Shown: in pieces, positions 26,705 to 34,906 of the stretch | How positions within the stretch are numbered: the stretch's first letter is position 1 | Layout: the number at the start of each line of letters is the position of its first letter | From: an uncultured Parabacteroides sp. | GTDB taxonomy: Bacteria; Bacteroidota; Bacteroidia; Bacteroidales; Tannerellaceae | DNA length: 64,000 bases | NCBI GenBank assembly: GCA_944325345.1 | Contig: CALUZV010000005.1 | Location: 62,001 to 126,000, forward strand | Reading direction: 5' to 3' | Position numbers and translations under genes: made by a program | Notes under the pieces: generated by a model | What the model was told of the DNA's origin: nothing | What the model saw: the letters and a program-made list of their open reading frames with translations, nothing else | The model's database searches: none

Positions 26705-27451
26705 TTATTTACCTATCTTATATATCTTCCGCCACAATTCAAGTGTATTATCATATTTACGTTTTATACTATCAGATAATCTGTCAAATGCAATCTTCTG
26801 ATGGAATACAAAAGAATTCTTCAAACATTCTTTCATATTCTCAAATGATCCTTCATTCATAACAGGTTTTATCTTTATTATCAACTCTGAGTTCAAATCA
26901 ACATCCGGCTTATGTGGAATATCCGCAATTTGGTAGAATAGTTCATCTGCCATCTCTAAATTTTCTACAGATACAACATCTTTAATAGAATTATCTATCA
27001 CACATCCTACAAATTCTAAAGACTCCGCACCAATATATGCAGAAACCAAACCTTTTCCCAATAGCAAATAGCTATAATAACTATTATTTACTTCACCAGA
27101 TTTATAAAATAGTTCTCCATAGGTCATACAGCCACGTACAGGAATTGATGTATGTAATGTACTCAAAAGGAAATCTTGACAAATCTTCGCCATATCCACA
27201 AAGTCTTCTTTAGTATTCGATTTACTCCAAAATATAACACTATCAGATATATGAAGACATCGAATATTTGCTCTCCGAATATCATATACAAAACACCGAT
27301 CTTCTCTTTGTCTCACTTTGCCTTCACTTATAGACTTTTGAGACATTAGCGTAAATTGATTAAGCACAGATAGAAGTTCTTCTCCTGAAAAATTCTCCAC
27401 AATCTGCTTAAACCCTAGTATATCAAAATAGGCGACAAAAACTGATTGCAT
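26705..27451 (-). CDS. Class III nucleotidyl-cyclase-fold protein (FDILGFK type)
   Basis: 248 residues. The start AYFDILGFKQIVENF places a metal-binding Asp at residue 10. The second expected metal Asp is in HISDSVIFWSK (residue 70). This is the arrangement of class III adenylate/guanylate cyclase catalytic domains, and both metal ligands are kept, so activity is possible. A PVRGCMTYGELF block and GKGLVSAYIGAESL helix fit the later cyclase core. The product is not predictable from sequence. It lies between the PP2C and Sel1 genes with gaps of 18 and 24 bases, so a second-messenger step linked to phospho-signalling is plausible but unproven. Confidence 0.65.
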   Translation of the reverse strand: MQSVFVAYFDILGFKQIVENFSGEELLSVLNQFTLMSQKSISEGKVRQREDRCFVYDIRRANIRCLHISDSVIFWSKSNTKEDFVDMAKICQDFLLSTLHTSIPVRGCMTYGELFYKSGEVNNSYYSYLLLGKGLVSAYIGAESLEFVGCVIDNSIKDVVSVENLEMADELFYQIADIPHKPDVDLNSELIIKIKPVMNEGSFENMKECLKNSFVFHQKIAFDRLSDSIKRKYDNTLELWRKIYKIGK

Positions 27452-27469
27452 ATCTAAATTTCTTAATTA

Positions 27470-28324
27470 CTATTTCCATATAATCCCACTCACCGAAATA
27501 TCATCCCCGCTTCCCCGTTCCGACATCACCGGCAAAAATTCATCAACTTCTTTACGAGCCTCTTTATAGGGTTTATCTCGAAATGTCTGTATCACTTCCC
27601 GATAGAATCCATACAAATCTTTATCATTCGCAAAGCAGTCATCTACTCCATCGCTACCAACAAATATTGCAGTCGGAAAATTCTCAGTATGAAAACAATG
27701 CCGAAAATTGTCAAGTGGACGTTCATCACAAAGGGAAGTCGTTACATTCAAGAAACATTTGTCATCCCAAGGGATAGGTTGGTCGAAATGGCCATCTGCA
27801 TATTGAGCTACACATTTCCCGTCGCCTATGTGCAACCCAAACCAGAAATGCCCGGGATAAACTACGACAGCTATCAAAGTCGCTCCGTATGCTTTCACAA
27901 AAAACTTATCCGGTTCTTTCTCATAACGACATCGAGCTTTTTCAGACATCATGTTCTTTTCTTCTTCCGTAAAAGGATGTTGCCGGTAATCACTTTCGAC
28001 TTTCTTACGCCAACGATATACAATACTCGTTTCCAATTGACGCAAACTTTCATCAGAAAGCTTATCTTCTCCTTTCTTTAGTGTATGCATAAAATGCTCA
28101 ATCGACGTCTTGGCTTTCTTAACGGCATACTTAGCACCTCGGTCGCTTCTGAAATAATCATCGCTTCCATGTCCATCACTCACAAGAGCAATCGCATAAA
28201 AGTCTCCTGGTTTACAACGAGAAAAAGCATAATCTTGGCAAACCTTCCCAATTCTTTTATGCGAAGCTCCTTGATGACAGGAATGAAACGCAAACAACTG
28301 CTGTTCTTGACTAATTGAATTCAT
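27470..28324 (-). CDS. PP2C-type Ser/Thr phosphatase of a TerY-P triad
   Basis: 284 residues from ATG 28324 (an ATG at 28342 would add six residues). PP2C motifs appear in order: VCQDYAF, SDGHGS, GATL, IGDGK, GSDGVDD and GDDISV, with the metal-binding Asp residues retained, so the enzyme is probably active. The start overlaps the vWA gene stop by 14 bases, implying coupled translation. In TerY-P triads a vWA protein, a PP2C phosphatase and a Ser/Thr kinase form a conserved trio linked to stress or conflict responses. This one presumably reverses the kinase encoded two genes upstream. Confidence 0.82.
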   Translation of the reverse strand: MNSISQEQQLFAFHSCHQGASHKRIGKVCQDYAFSRCKPGDFYAIALVSDGHGSDDYFRSDRGAKYAVKKAKTSIEHFMHTLKKGEDKLSDESLRQLETSIVYRWRKKVESDYRQHPFTEEEKNMMSEKARCRYEKEPDKFFVKAYGATLIAVVVYPGHFWFGLHIGDGKCVAQYADGHFDQPIPWDDKCFLNVTTSLCDERPLDNFRHCFHTENFPTAIFVGSDGVDDCFANDKDLYGFYREVIQTFRDKPYKEARKEVDEFLPVMSERGSGDDISVSGIIWK

Positions 28325-29021
28325 CCAAATCCGTATCTTCAATATTCTGAGTATCTACATAATCTTTCACTTGACCTATTACTTTATCTTGCTTGCTGGC
28401 ATCTTCCACTCCGCTACTTTTACTATTGACTTGAGAGGAAGTTACACTCACGAATTTGATAATAGCCTTCAAAGCCGAACGATTATGAACCTCGATGACA
28501 GCTTCACTGTTCCCTGTAAATTCTGTCAAGACATTTTTGTCCGCATCATTTCCAATAGCAATAGCTATTTTGATTGCGTGCTTAAACCAATTGTTCTTTT
28601 TTATCTTTTCAAGGTCTTCTCTATAATTGTCCGTTGGACCACCATCGGAAAGCAGAATGATTACCGGAGCAAACGAACCCGCGGCCTCTTGCAAGAATTG
28701 AGACTTGGACAATTTCTCATTTAACTTCTCCAGAGCATAACCAAAACTTGTCAATCCGCCTACTTGCAAATCATTCCAACGGAAATCAGCTGAGTCTATC
28801 GGCTGGGGATAGAGCCAGCGGGCATCCGTATCGAATTGCAAGACGGCAACTTTGATTGCTGCATCCGGATTACTATCCGATAAATCTTGCAAATCCGGAA
28901 CTGTTTCCCGAATGGCATCATTTACCGAACCTATCTTATCACCAGACATACTGCCGGAGGTATCGACCATAAAGAACAACACCATTGTTCTTCTGGCAAT
29001 TTTTATTCTTTCTGTATTCAT
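28311..29021 (-). CDS. TerY-like von Willebrand factor A domain protein
   Basis: 236 residues. An intact MIDAS is visible: DTSGSMS at residues 20-26, Thr91 in GGLTSFG and Asp126 in LLSDGGPTD. The domain fills residues ~12-195 and is followed by a Ser/Asp-rich acidic tail (NTEDTDLDEFN-like). No signal peptide: cytoplasmic. TerY-type vWA proteins act as metal-dependent protein-interaction modules and occur with a kinase and a PP2C phosphatase, as here (12 bases after the kinase, overlapping the PP2C start). Confidence 0.82.
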   Translation of the reverse strand: MNTERIKIARRTMVLFFMVDTSGSMSGDKIGSVNDAIRETVPDLQDLSDSNPDAAIKVAVLQFDTDARWLYPQPIDSADFRWNDLQVGGLTSFGYALEKLNEKLSKSQFLQEAAGSFAPVIILLSDGGPTDNYREDLEKIKKNNWFKHAIKIAIAIGNDADKNVLTEFTGNSEAVIEVHNRSALKAIIKFVSVTSSQVNSKSSGVEDASKQDKVIGQVKDYVDTQNIEDTDLDEFN

Positions 29022-29033
29022 GGCTACATATAT

Positions 29034-30323
29034 TTATAAAATTGTTGCTTCTGTTCCATTTCCAAATGAAATTTTATTTCCTAACAACAAGGGAGCCGAC
29101 TCACCCGGAGCAATAGGACGAGTTTTTCCACTTTTCGTAGTAAGCATCCAAGTATCCTGCGTTTGATTCTTTAAACCAAACAAGCCTGGAGTTTTCTTAC
29201 TTTCCACAACAACTGTGGTACAAGTATTTAACAATTGCTTATTCTGATTCGTAATATACTGATATACCTTTTTATCTTTACAAACAGCTACTTTATATTT
29301 TCCTGATTGGATAATCGGAGGACGTTGAAGCCGCTGCTTGCAATCTTCACAAATAGAAGTAGGATTCTCCATATCCGCAAAGATTTCTCCTCCACAAACA
29401 GGACAGGTAATCAATTCATGCCGCATCCGAAGTAATATCTTTTCCAACCACTCCTTCTCGGTAATACGATAACTCGCGTCCATCAATGCTTTCTGACCAA
29501 ACTGAGAAATAAATATATCCTGTACGTATTGGGGAAATTGAGGCCAAAGTTTTATCACATTGACATGAATACCCGCAACGGGACGATTACTTGCATCTTC
29601 CGGGTCATAGATAAAAATAGGATGCGAACCATAAAACTTCTTTTCATGCTTTTCTGTCAAACAAGCACAACTGGCAAGTGCTTCGCCTTCCAAAGGATGA
29701 TTGTTGAAAAATAAAAGGAAAAGGATAACAGCCAGCGAGAAACGGTCGGACTGTGCGTCCGGCAACTTCTCCCCTCGCACGATTTCGGGAGCCATATACC
29801 GACATTTCCCCAATATCCCCATATTCTTGCCAAATGGGGCCACATTATCATTATCACATATCAAGACATCGCCATTCGCAGGATTAATAAAGAAGTTTCC
29901 ATCGTTCAAATCCTGATAGCTATATCCAGCATTATGCAATTTCCGGAATCCTATACAAATCTTAATGGCAGCTTCTATCATCACTTCCACTGAAGCAAAT
30001 CGAGCTTTAGCCAATAAGAAATCCCCGAATTCTCGGTATGCAGGATTTCTCAATTCCATTAAATATCCAAAACAGCCCTCAGCGTCTTTCTCCGTAAGAA
30101 ATAAGGGCCAAAGGAACAATGGAGCCGGAGCCCCTTTATCAATATTATCTTTCAAGTTATCATAAAACTCCGGTTTACCGGGCTTATGATACCACTTCAA
30201 AGCATACTCCTTATCACTATAACGTACTTTATAAACAGTACCTTGACCACCACTACCTAATTCTTCAAGAATGGTAGCTTCACCGCCGGTGGCTATTTTG
30301 ATGGTGTCGTTGGGTTTAAACAT
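29034..30323 (-). CDS. Ser/Thr protein kinase with zinc ribbon (TerY-P triad kinase)
   Basis: 429 residues. It has a glycine loop GSGGQGTVY (23-31), Lys43 in ALKWYH, a catalytic loop YQDLNDGNF (Asp138, Asn143; Tyr-Gln replaces His-Arg), a metal-binding DND in place of DFG (157-159) and MAPE (177-180). After the kinase domain come a zinc ribbon (CPVC at 307-310, CEDC at 325-328) and a C-terminal beta-rich domain. The ends resemble each other: KIATGGEATIL near residue 10 and SFGNGTEATIL at the extreme C-terminus. It is probably active and cytoplasmic. It is the first gene of the tightly packed part of the operon, 164 bases after the GIY-YIG gene. Confidence 0.82.
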   Translation of the reverse strand: MFKPNDTIKIATGGEATILEELGSGGQGTVYKVRYSDKEYALKWYHKPGKPEFYDNLKDNIDKGAPAPLFLWPLFLTEKDAEGCFGYLMELRNPAYREFGDFLLAKARFASVEVMIEAAIKICIGFRKLHNAGYSYQDLNDGNFFINPANGDVLICDNDNVAPFGKNMGILGKCRYMAPEIVRGEKLPDAQSDRFSLAVILFLLFFNNHPLEGEALASCACLTEKHEKKFYGSHPIFIYDPEDASNRPVAGIHVNVIKLWPQFPQYVQDIFISQFGQKALMDASYRITEKEWLEKILLRMRHELITCPVCGGEIFADMENPTSICEDCKQRLQRPPIIQSGKYKVAVCKDKKVYQYITNQNKQLLNTCTTVVVESKKTPGLFGLKNQTQDTWMLTTKSGKTRPIAPGESAPLLLGNKISFGNGTEATIL

Positions 30324-30487
30324 GACATAGAAATTATTTTTGTTCTACATAAGCAATAGTTCTATCTGAAATAGGATCCACAAAATCTTCATCCGTACAA
30401 AAAACAACAGTATGTAATTACATTCAATTTATAATTCAACTGATACACTTATTGTACTAGAATCTCATTTTACTTATGCTGAAAATT

Positions 30488-31090
30488 TTAAAATTGATAA
30501 TCCGGTTCGTCCAAATATAAAACAGTCTTATACTTATATTTATACTTTTTACAGACAGAAATTATTGCCTCTCGTATTTTTAGATAATTACAACGCAATA
30601 ATTCCGATGCACATTGAAGTTTTCCATCATGATCATACTCTAAAGTATCTGAGTACTGAGATAGAGAAGATTTAACCGCATCTTCAATTCGTCCTGCATT
30701 TTGACTTTGTATTGCAAAAAGGATTTTCCAATCATTTAGACTTGCATAGTAAGTACGATTTAAAGATTCAGCTCTAGTTGCAATGGCTGAGGTAAAACCT
30801 ACTTTACTTATTCTTCCACTCAAACTTGCCGCTACATAAACAAAGCCTGCTTCACTTGAGCGTCGAGAAAATCTCAGATAAGCAGTATTACACTGAGGAC
30901 AATGCCCTGAACGAGTTCTAAGAGTATGTCCATTTTTACAAGGAGGAGTATTATAAGCAATTAATTTGTTCTGTTGTTTCATAATAGGATAATACTCTGA
31001 CTGAGTCATACCTTGTGCATTAAAAAGATCTTGCTCTGAGAGTCCTTGAGATTCTAAAAAACGTTTTTGTTCAACCGTTAAACCTTTCAT
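30488..31090 (-). CDS. GIY-YIG nuclease-fold protein (T5orf172/Mug113-like) with zinc finger
   Basis: 200 residues from ATG 31090; the frame extends to 31141 but that would run into the terminator of the upstream RNA. Residues ~1-45 are helical, residues ~50-68 a zinc finger (CKNGH ... GHCPQC), and residues ~82-150 the GIY-YIG-like core: GFVYVAAS, ISKVGFTS, an Arg-containing helix (TRAESLNRTYY) and NAGRIEDAVKSSL supplying the acidic residue. The family includes nucleases and DNA-binding relatives. It is same-strand and upstream of the TerY triad and may be its first gene. Whether it cuts nucleic acid is not known. Confidence 0.68.
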   Translation of the reverse strand: MKGLTVEQKRFLESQGLSEQDLFNAQGMTQSEYYPIMKQQNKLIAYNTPPCKNGHTLRTRSGHCPQCNTAYLRFSRRSSEAGFVYVAASLSGRISKVGFTSAIATRAESLNRTYYASLNDWKILFAIQSQNAGRIEDAVKSSLSQYSDTLEYDHDGKLQCASELLRCNYLKIREAIISVCKKYKYKYKTVLYLDEPDYQF

Positions 31091-31139
31091 AATAATAAAT
31101 ACTTGCCTCTCCCTCGTCCCCCTCCAGAAGATTAACAAC

Positions 31140-31461
31140 AAAAAAGCGTGGGAACTGTACCTGTCGCTCGTCCCACGCTAAGAGGCCTTCGCATTGCCCA
31201 TCCAGTCGAAACGAGCAACGCCGAAAGCCCCACGCCGATGTATGTATATAATACGCCCTCTGTGCCTTGCTGCCGGGCGGCAACAAGACACTTCTTTTTG
31301 GGCTGTATATAGTACACCCCGAGAGCATTCACCGCTGCTTTGTTTGAACTGGATTAGAAAGTTGCGAAGTTTCTTAGCGTCAAACCAAAGCGTTAAGTAA
31401 ACGCTTCCAATATGTCTGTTTCCTTTGCCCTCCACACCCAATCGGCGTGTCGCTCAGGAAA
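31140..31461 (-). ncRNA. Candidate ~320-nt structured RNA (independent ncRNA or attenuator leader)
   Basis: A -7 box at 31467-31474 and a strong terminator at 31145-31179 delimit about 320 nt on the minus strand with no credible protein. Hairpins on that strand include CTGTTTCCT/AGGAAACAG near the 5' end, AGCGTT/AACGCT, and a 13-bp stem at 31262-31291 (GTGTCTTGTTGCC pairing with GGCAGCAAGGCAC). That stem needs two U-G pairs which would be A-C mismatches on the other strand, so the RNA is read leftward. The GIY-YIG start follows 50 bases after the terminator, so it could instead control that operon by attenuation. I do not recognise the RNA family. Confidence 0.6.
31145..31179 (-). terminator. 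Intrinsic terminator of the candidate RNA
   Basis: AGCGTGGGA (31145-31153) and TCCCACGCT (31171-31179) form a perfect 9-bp stem, followed on the minus strand by five T. Confidence 0.8.
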
Positions 31462-31466
31462 CAGTA

Positions 31467-31474
31467 CAAAGGTA
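31467..31474 (-). promoter_or_regulatory. Promoter -7 box (TACCTTTG) of the candidate RNA
   Basis: The minus strand reads TACCTTTGTACTG, predicting transcription from about 31461 leftward. Confidence 0.7.
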
Positions 31475-31621
31475 GGAACTTTTTAGATTATTCTACTTCT
31501 GCTGTGTAGATTTTTTGGAAAAACAAGGGAATAATGTATGATATAGGGAGTAGGGAGTATGAAATGTACAAAATCCTTGAAGAAAAATCGGATAAAAGTT
31601 GCAAAGAGAGGGTAACAAGAT

Positions 31622-31629
31622 TACCTTTG
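31622..31629 (+). promoter_or_regulatory. Promoter -7 box (TACCTTTG) for the Panacea-domain gene
   Basis: TACCTTTG lies 18 bases before ATG 31648, with TTGC near 31599 as -33 element at suitable distance. This favours the short start over the longer frame from 31534. Confidence 0.7.
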
Positions 31630-31647
31630 CAGGACAAATCTTTAAAT

Positions 31648-32292
31648 ATGTGCAAATTTTCAGAATCCAACAGACAAAAGCTTGGAAATGCTATTGTATA
31701 TATTGCTCGACACACTTCCAATCTGAGCAAAACTAAGCTATTGAAACTATTATACCTTATGGAAGAACGTATGGCATTGAAATATCATGTCCCGTTTATC
31801 GGCCTGCCGTTTGAGGTATGGCAAGCTGGTCCTGTGGCGAAAGATGTGTTCATTGACCTTTCGGATGGTCCTTTCCTGCTGAAAGACTTTGTGAAGACGA
31901 ATTTCCATGATGGTGGTATTTTTGTAGAGGCAATAACTGAATTTGATGACAGTGAATTTTCTGAGTGCGAGATTGCCATGATGAATGAAGTTCTGGCTAA
32001 ATACGGTAATATGACGGCTTCGGAACTAGTAGCAGAAACACATAAGGAAGGTACGCCTTGGTATCGGACTGCCGCACGTGCTGGATTGTTAGAAGCGTTC
32101 AAGAAGCGTGAATGCAACAACTCGAACGAACAGATAGATTTTGCCGAATCCATGTCAGCTTGTGCTGCGGAAGACTACCGTGAAAGCCTTGCTATACGAC
32201 AGACTGCCAACTTGTTAAATGCAGAAGCACATGTAACCCAAACCTCACCACCGCCCATAGCGAATTGTCGCAAATCTATCCTTCTTGCTTAA
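31648..32292 (+). CDS. Panacea-domain (SocA/DUF4065-like) protein, possible orphan antitoxin
   Basis: 214 residues from ATG 31648. The domain (residues ~8-150) has the usual pattern: IVYIARHTSNLSKTKLLKLLYLME, GLPFEVWQAGPVAKDVF, and a closing MTASELVAETHKEGTPWY. Panacea proteins are universal antitoxin scaffolds usually paired with a toxin. Here neither neighbour looks like one: the RNA lies behind and the downstream gene converges. The last 16 codons overlap the convergent gene at 32245, and the C-terminal ~50 residues look non-native (SPPPIANCRKS), so the 3' end may have been altered by rearrangement. Confidence 0.65.
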   Translation: MCKFSESNRQKLGNAIVYIARHTSNLSKTKLLKLLYLMEERMALKYHVPFIGLPFEVWQAGPVAKDVFIDLSDGPFLLKDFVKTNFHDGGIFVEAITEFDDSEFSECEIAMMNEVLAKYGNMTASELVAETHKEGTPWYRTAARAGLLEAFKKRECNNSNEQIDFAESMSACAAEDYRESLAIRQTANLLNAEAHVTQTSPPPIANCRKSILLA

Positions 32293-32736
32293 CTGGATAT
32301 AAAGGAATCGGTCATCATCCTCACTTTCACCCGGAGGTGCAGGATATCCATTACCCCACATGCGACCAAATCCATATTTTTCTCCATCTTTAGACCAATA
32401 GGTATTTTCGGAAGAACTGAGGCTATCCAATATATGATAAAACTCATCCGATGGCATTTCATCAAACATGATGTCCCTATGATCCGTATAATCGCCATTA
32501 AAAGAAGTCCGCCCCTCATAATAATAAATAGATGAAAATTCTGGGAATGGCACTCCTGTTATCCGAGAGATGTAATCGTTGTCTGTAATTTTATAACGAC
32601 GCATCCAAATATCTGAACCGAAGAAAACTCCGATACCTGCAATGAGAAATAAGAGTAAAGCACCCCCTCCAATATAAACAAGCAGGACTAAAAAGAATTC
32701 CCAAACAAGCTTTATAATCGTATAAAACGCCTTCAT
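32245..32736 (-). CDS. Unknown small membrane protein
   Basis: 163 residues from ATG 32736, chosen because the hydrophobic segment follows immediately (IIKLVWEFFLVLLVYIGGGALLLFLIAGIGVFF) and the upstream gene ends at 32765; ATGs at 32787 and 32907 overlap that gene. After the membrane hairpin comes a soluble domain of about 115 residues (YKITDNDYISRITG ... FYHILDSLSSSENTYW ... FGRMWGNGYPAPP). Not recognised. It is the third gene of an operon with the two genes upstream. Confidence 0.55.
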   Translation of the reverse strand: MKAFYTIIKLVWEFFLVLLVYIGGGALLLFLIAGIGVFFGSDIWMRRYKITDNDYISRITGVPFPEFSSIYYYEGRTSFNGDYTDHRDIMFDEMPSDEFYHILDSLSSSENTYWSKDGEKYGFGRMWGNGYPAPPGESEDDDRFLYIQLSKKDRFATIRYGRW

Positions 32737-32764
32737 CTCTTCACTAAAAATTCCTACGAAATAA

Positions 32765-34903
32765 TTACTTATAATCAACCCACTCATCGCAATGCCCTCG
32801 TATAAATTTTGCAACTTGGGTATCGGGATATCTCGTTGCTGCAGTTTTAAACAAATTCCAGTCATAATAAGCTTGGGCTGCCCTTTCGGAATCCGTATAT
32901 AGTCCAAATGCCATTCTTTTTATATTTTCAGCCCTTTGGATTATATGCTCATGCATATTTTTCTGATAGCTACTATAAAAGGGGAAACTGTACCAGTAAC
33001 CTTGATAGTAAGAGGTCAAAGCCCAGCATTCTCCAATAGAATTTTGCAAACCACGCACATACATCAACAAATAATCTGCTTTATCATTTGGATTCTTCTC
33101 TTTCTCTATTTTCTTTTCCAAGGAACACATAGCCTGTGCAAATCTCAGTTTATAGCGTTTGCGCAATACTGTTTTTTCTCTAAACTTGCCAAACGGATTA
33201 TATTTCATTTCCGAATAGGTATTCCGACTTTCCTCAAAAGAATCAGAAACCAAACGAAGATAATCTATGGCTTCCTCATATTGCATAGAGGCAATTAACT
33301 GCGTACCAATTATCTCATACAAATATTGCAAATCAGAATAGCTTCGTTCATTCAGGAAGTGATCTAACTTACACATAGGACGCTTCATCCGATAGACCAA
33401 TCGCTTCACATATTTAACACCCATAGAATCTAAGTTTACAAAGAAGTCATTTTGATAGTCATACCTGTTATACTCATCTTTACGCATACGATAATCTTGT
33501 ATATCGATGCAATCATCATCAGAATGCCAAGAGCGCGACACTCCGACGAGATGAAAGATTCGATTATCGGCATAGTTCAAGAATTGTAAAGCGCGCGTTT
33601 TATATCCAGAAGAAATACATAAAGGAACAACCTGAGCGATAACAATTTTTCTCATCATATCATTCCAATAATATTGGCTATATCTACATACATGATTATA
33701 AAAACCCACTGAAGAGATTTGGCTTCTCGTGTCTGTATCCAAATTGGAAACAATCTTTTCGTCCAGCCATACCAATTCATTAAAGATATAATTCTCAAAT
33801 TGAGGGTTATATTTAGAGGTTCGTTTCGTCGTAAGATAAATGAGAAATACCCGAATCGCATCTTTTAACTCCGGATTCATCTTACATCTTCCAGCTTTTT
33901 GTATATACTCCCAAGATTTCGGTAAATCCTCCAACTTATCGAATGTGAAAGAAGCTGCATAATACCATGCAGCCAAATTCTTAACACGCTTCTCTTGAAT
34001 TACGTTTAACACAAAACTATTCAATTCACTAAAATCTTTACTATATCCATATTCCTCTTTATGTATAAAATATTGCAAGAAGGATAGAAGCTTTTGACTA
34101 TTAGGATTTTTTTGATATAAATGCAAAAACAAATCCCAGGCATCGTACTTCAAGCCTTCTTTCTTCAAGCAAAGCTGATATGAACTCATATCGCCTATTT
34201 CGAGGAACATTTCTTTGGCAGTTTCAATCCTACCAGTATGATAATAGGCACCAGCCACATAGCCTTTTGCCATATTCAATATGACATCATTCTTGAAAAC
34301 ATGACTTCTCTCTAACCACAAATTCACACATTGTTCGTATTGTTGTTTCGCAATGTAAGTCCGCATCATCTGAAGCGTATAACGATCCAACAAACGCTTT
34401 TGCTTGTAAGTCTTGGCGTCTTCTATAATGTTATCCAATCCGACATTTACCTCATCTTCTTCCGAATAATAATACCAGGCACTATTTTGTATTTGACGAA
34501 TCGATTCACTTCGCTTAGCAAGCAACAAAAAGGAAGCAATTTCTAAATCCTTATGCTTAACTATCCATTTAGCAAACCTATTTTTGATGGAGTCGTCATT
34601 GCCTATCTTCGCTTTGTCATATAATTGTTGCAACTGCCTATAACTCCATAAATAAACGACACGCTGTATATCAGGAATCGGAATTTTCCATGAAGTTAGC
34701 TTGGCCCAGCTTCTACAATTTTCAATTTGCTGCTCTTCCCTATCCAAATATACAATTTGAGGATTATCTCCTTTCATATTATTTCCACAGACACGAAACG
34801 TAAAATATTCATCGATGGAATTCGTACGTTCAAAAGGTCCACAAGCGAATAAACGAGGACAGAACGTTAGGCTAAGAAACAATATCCATAAAATCCGTTG
34901 CAT
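32765..34903 (-). CDS. Unknown exported helical-repeat protein (CGPF-type N-terminus)
   Basis: 712 residues. It has a Sec signal (MQRILWILFLSLTFCPRLFA) directly followed by CGPFERTNSIDEYFTFRVC, an ACGPF mature start I associate with a group of uncharacterised Bacteroidota proteins. The rest is alpha-helical with TPR-like pairs (YIAKQQYEQCVNLWLER, AGAYYHTGRIETAKEMF, GTQLIASMQYEEAIDYLRLV). It is probably periplasmic or a lipoprotein-like surface protein; the Cys right after the signal could be lipidated. It starts 3 bases after the stop of the 355-residue gene, so the two are co-translated. Function unknown. Confidence 0.6.
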   Translation of the reverse strand: MQRILWILFLSLTFCPRLFACGPFERTNSIDEYFTFRVCGNNMKGDNPQIVYLDREEQQIENCRSWAKLTSWKIPIPDIQRVVYLWSYRQLQQLYDKAKIGNDDSIKNRFAKWIVKHKDLEIASFLLLAKRSESIRQIQNSAWYYYSEEDEVNVGLDNIIEDAKTYKQKRLLDRYTLQMMRTYIAKQQYEQCVNLWLERSHVFKNDVILNMAKGYVAGAYYHTGRIETAKEMFLEIGDMSSYQLCLKKEGLKYDAWDLFLHLYQKNPNSQKLLSFLQYFIHKEEYGYSKDFSELNSFVLNVIQEKRVKNLAAWYYAASFTFDKLEDLPKSWEYIQKAGRCKMNPELKDAIRVFLIYLTTKRTSKYNPQFENYIFNELVWLDEKIVSNLDTDTRSQISSVGFYNHVCRYSQYYWNDMMRKIVIAQVVPLCISSGYKTRALQFLNYADNRIFHLVGVSRSWHSDDDCIDIQDYRMRKDEYNRYDYQNDFFVNLDSMGVKYVKRLVYRMKRPMCKLDHFLNERSYSDLQYLYEIIGTQLIASMQYEEAIDYLRLVSDSFEESRNTYSEMKYNPFGKFREKTVLRKRYKLRFAQAMCSLEKKIEKEKNPNDKADYLLMYVRGLQNSIGECWALTSYYQGYWYSFPFYSSYQKNMHEHIIQRAENIKRMAFGLYTDSERAAQAYYDWNLFKTAATRYPDTQVAKFIRGHCDEWVDYK

Positions 34904-34906
34904 CTT

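Noticed and set aside
31178-31441. Short minus-strand frames inside the candidate RNA
   Set aside because: Three overlapping frames are open, none has a convincing start or composition, and the promoter, hairpins and terminator explain the segment better as RNA.
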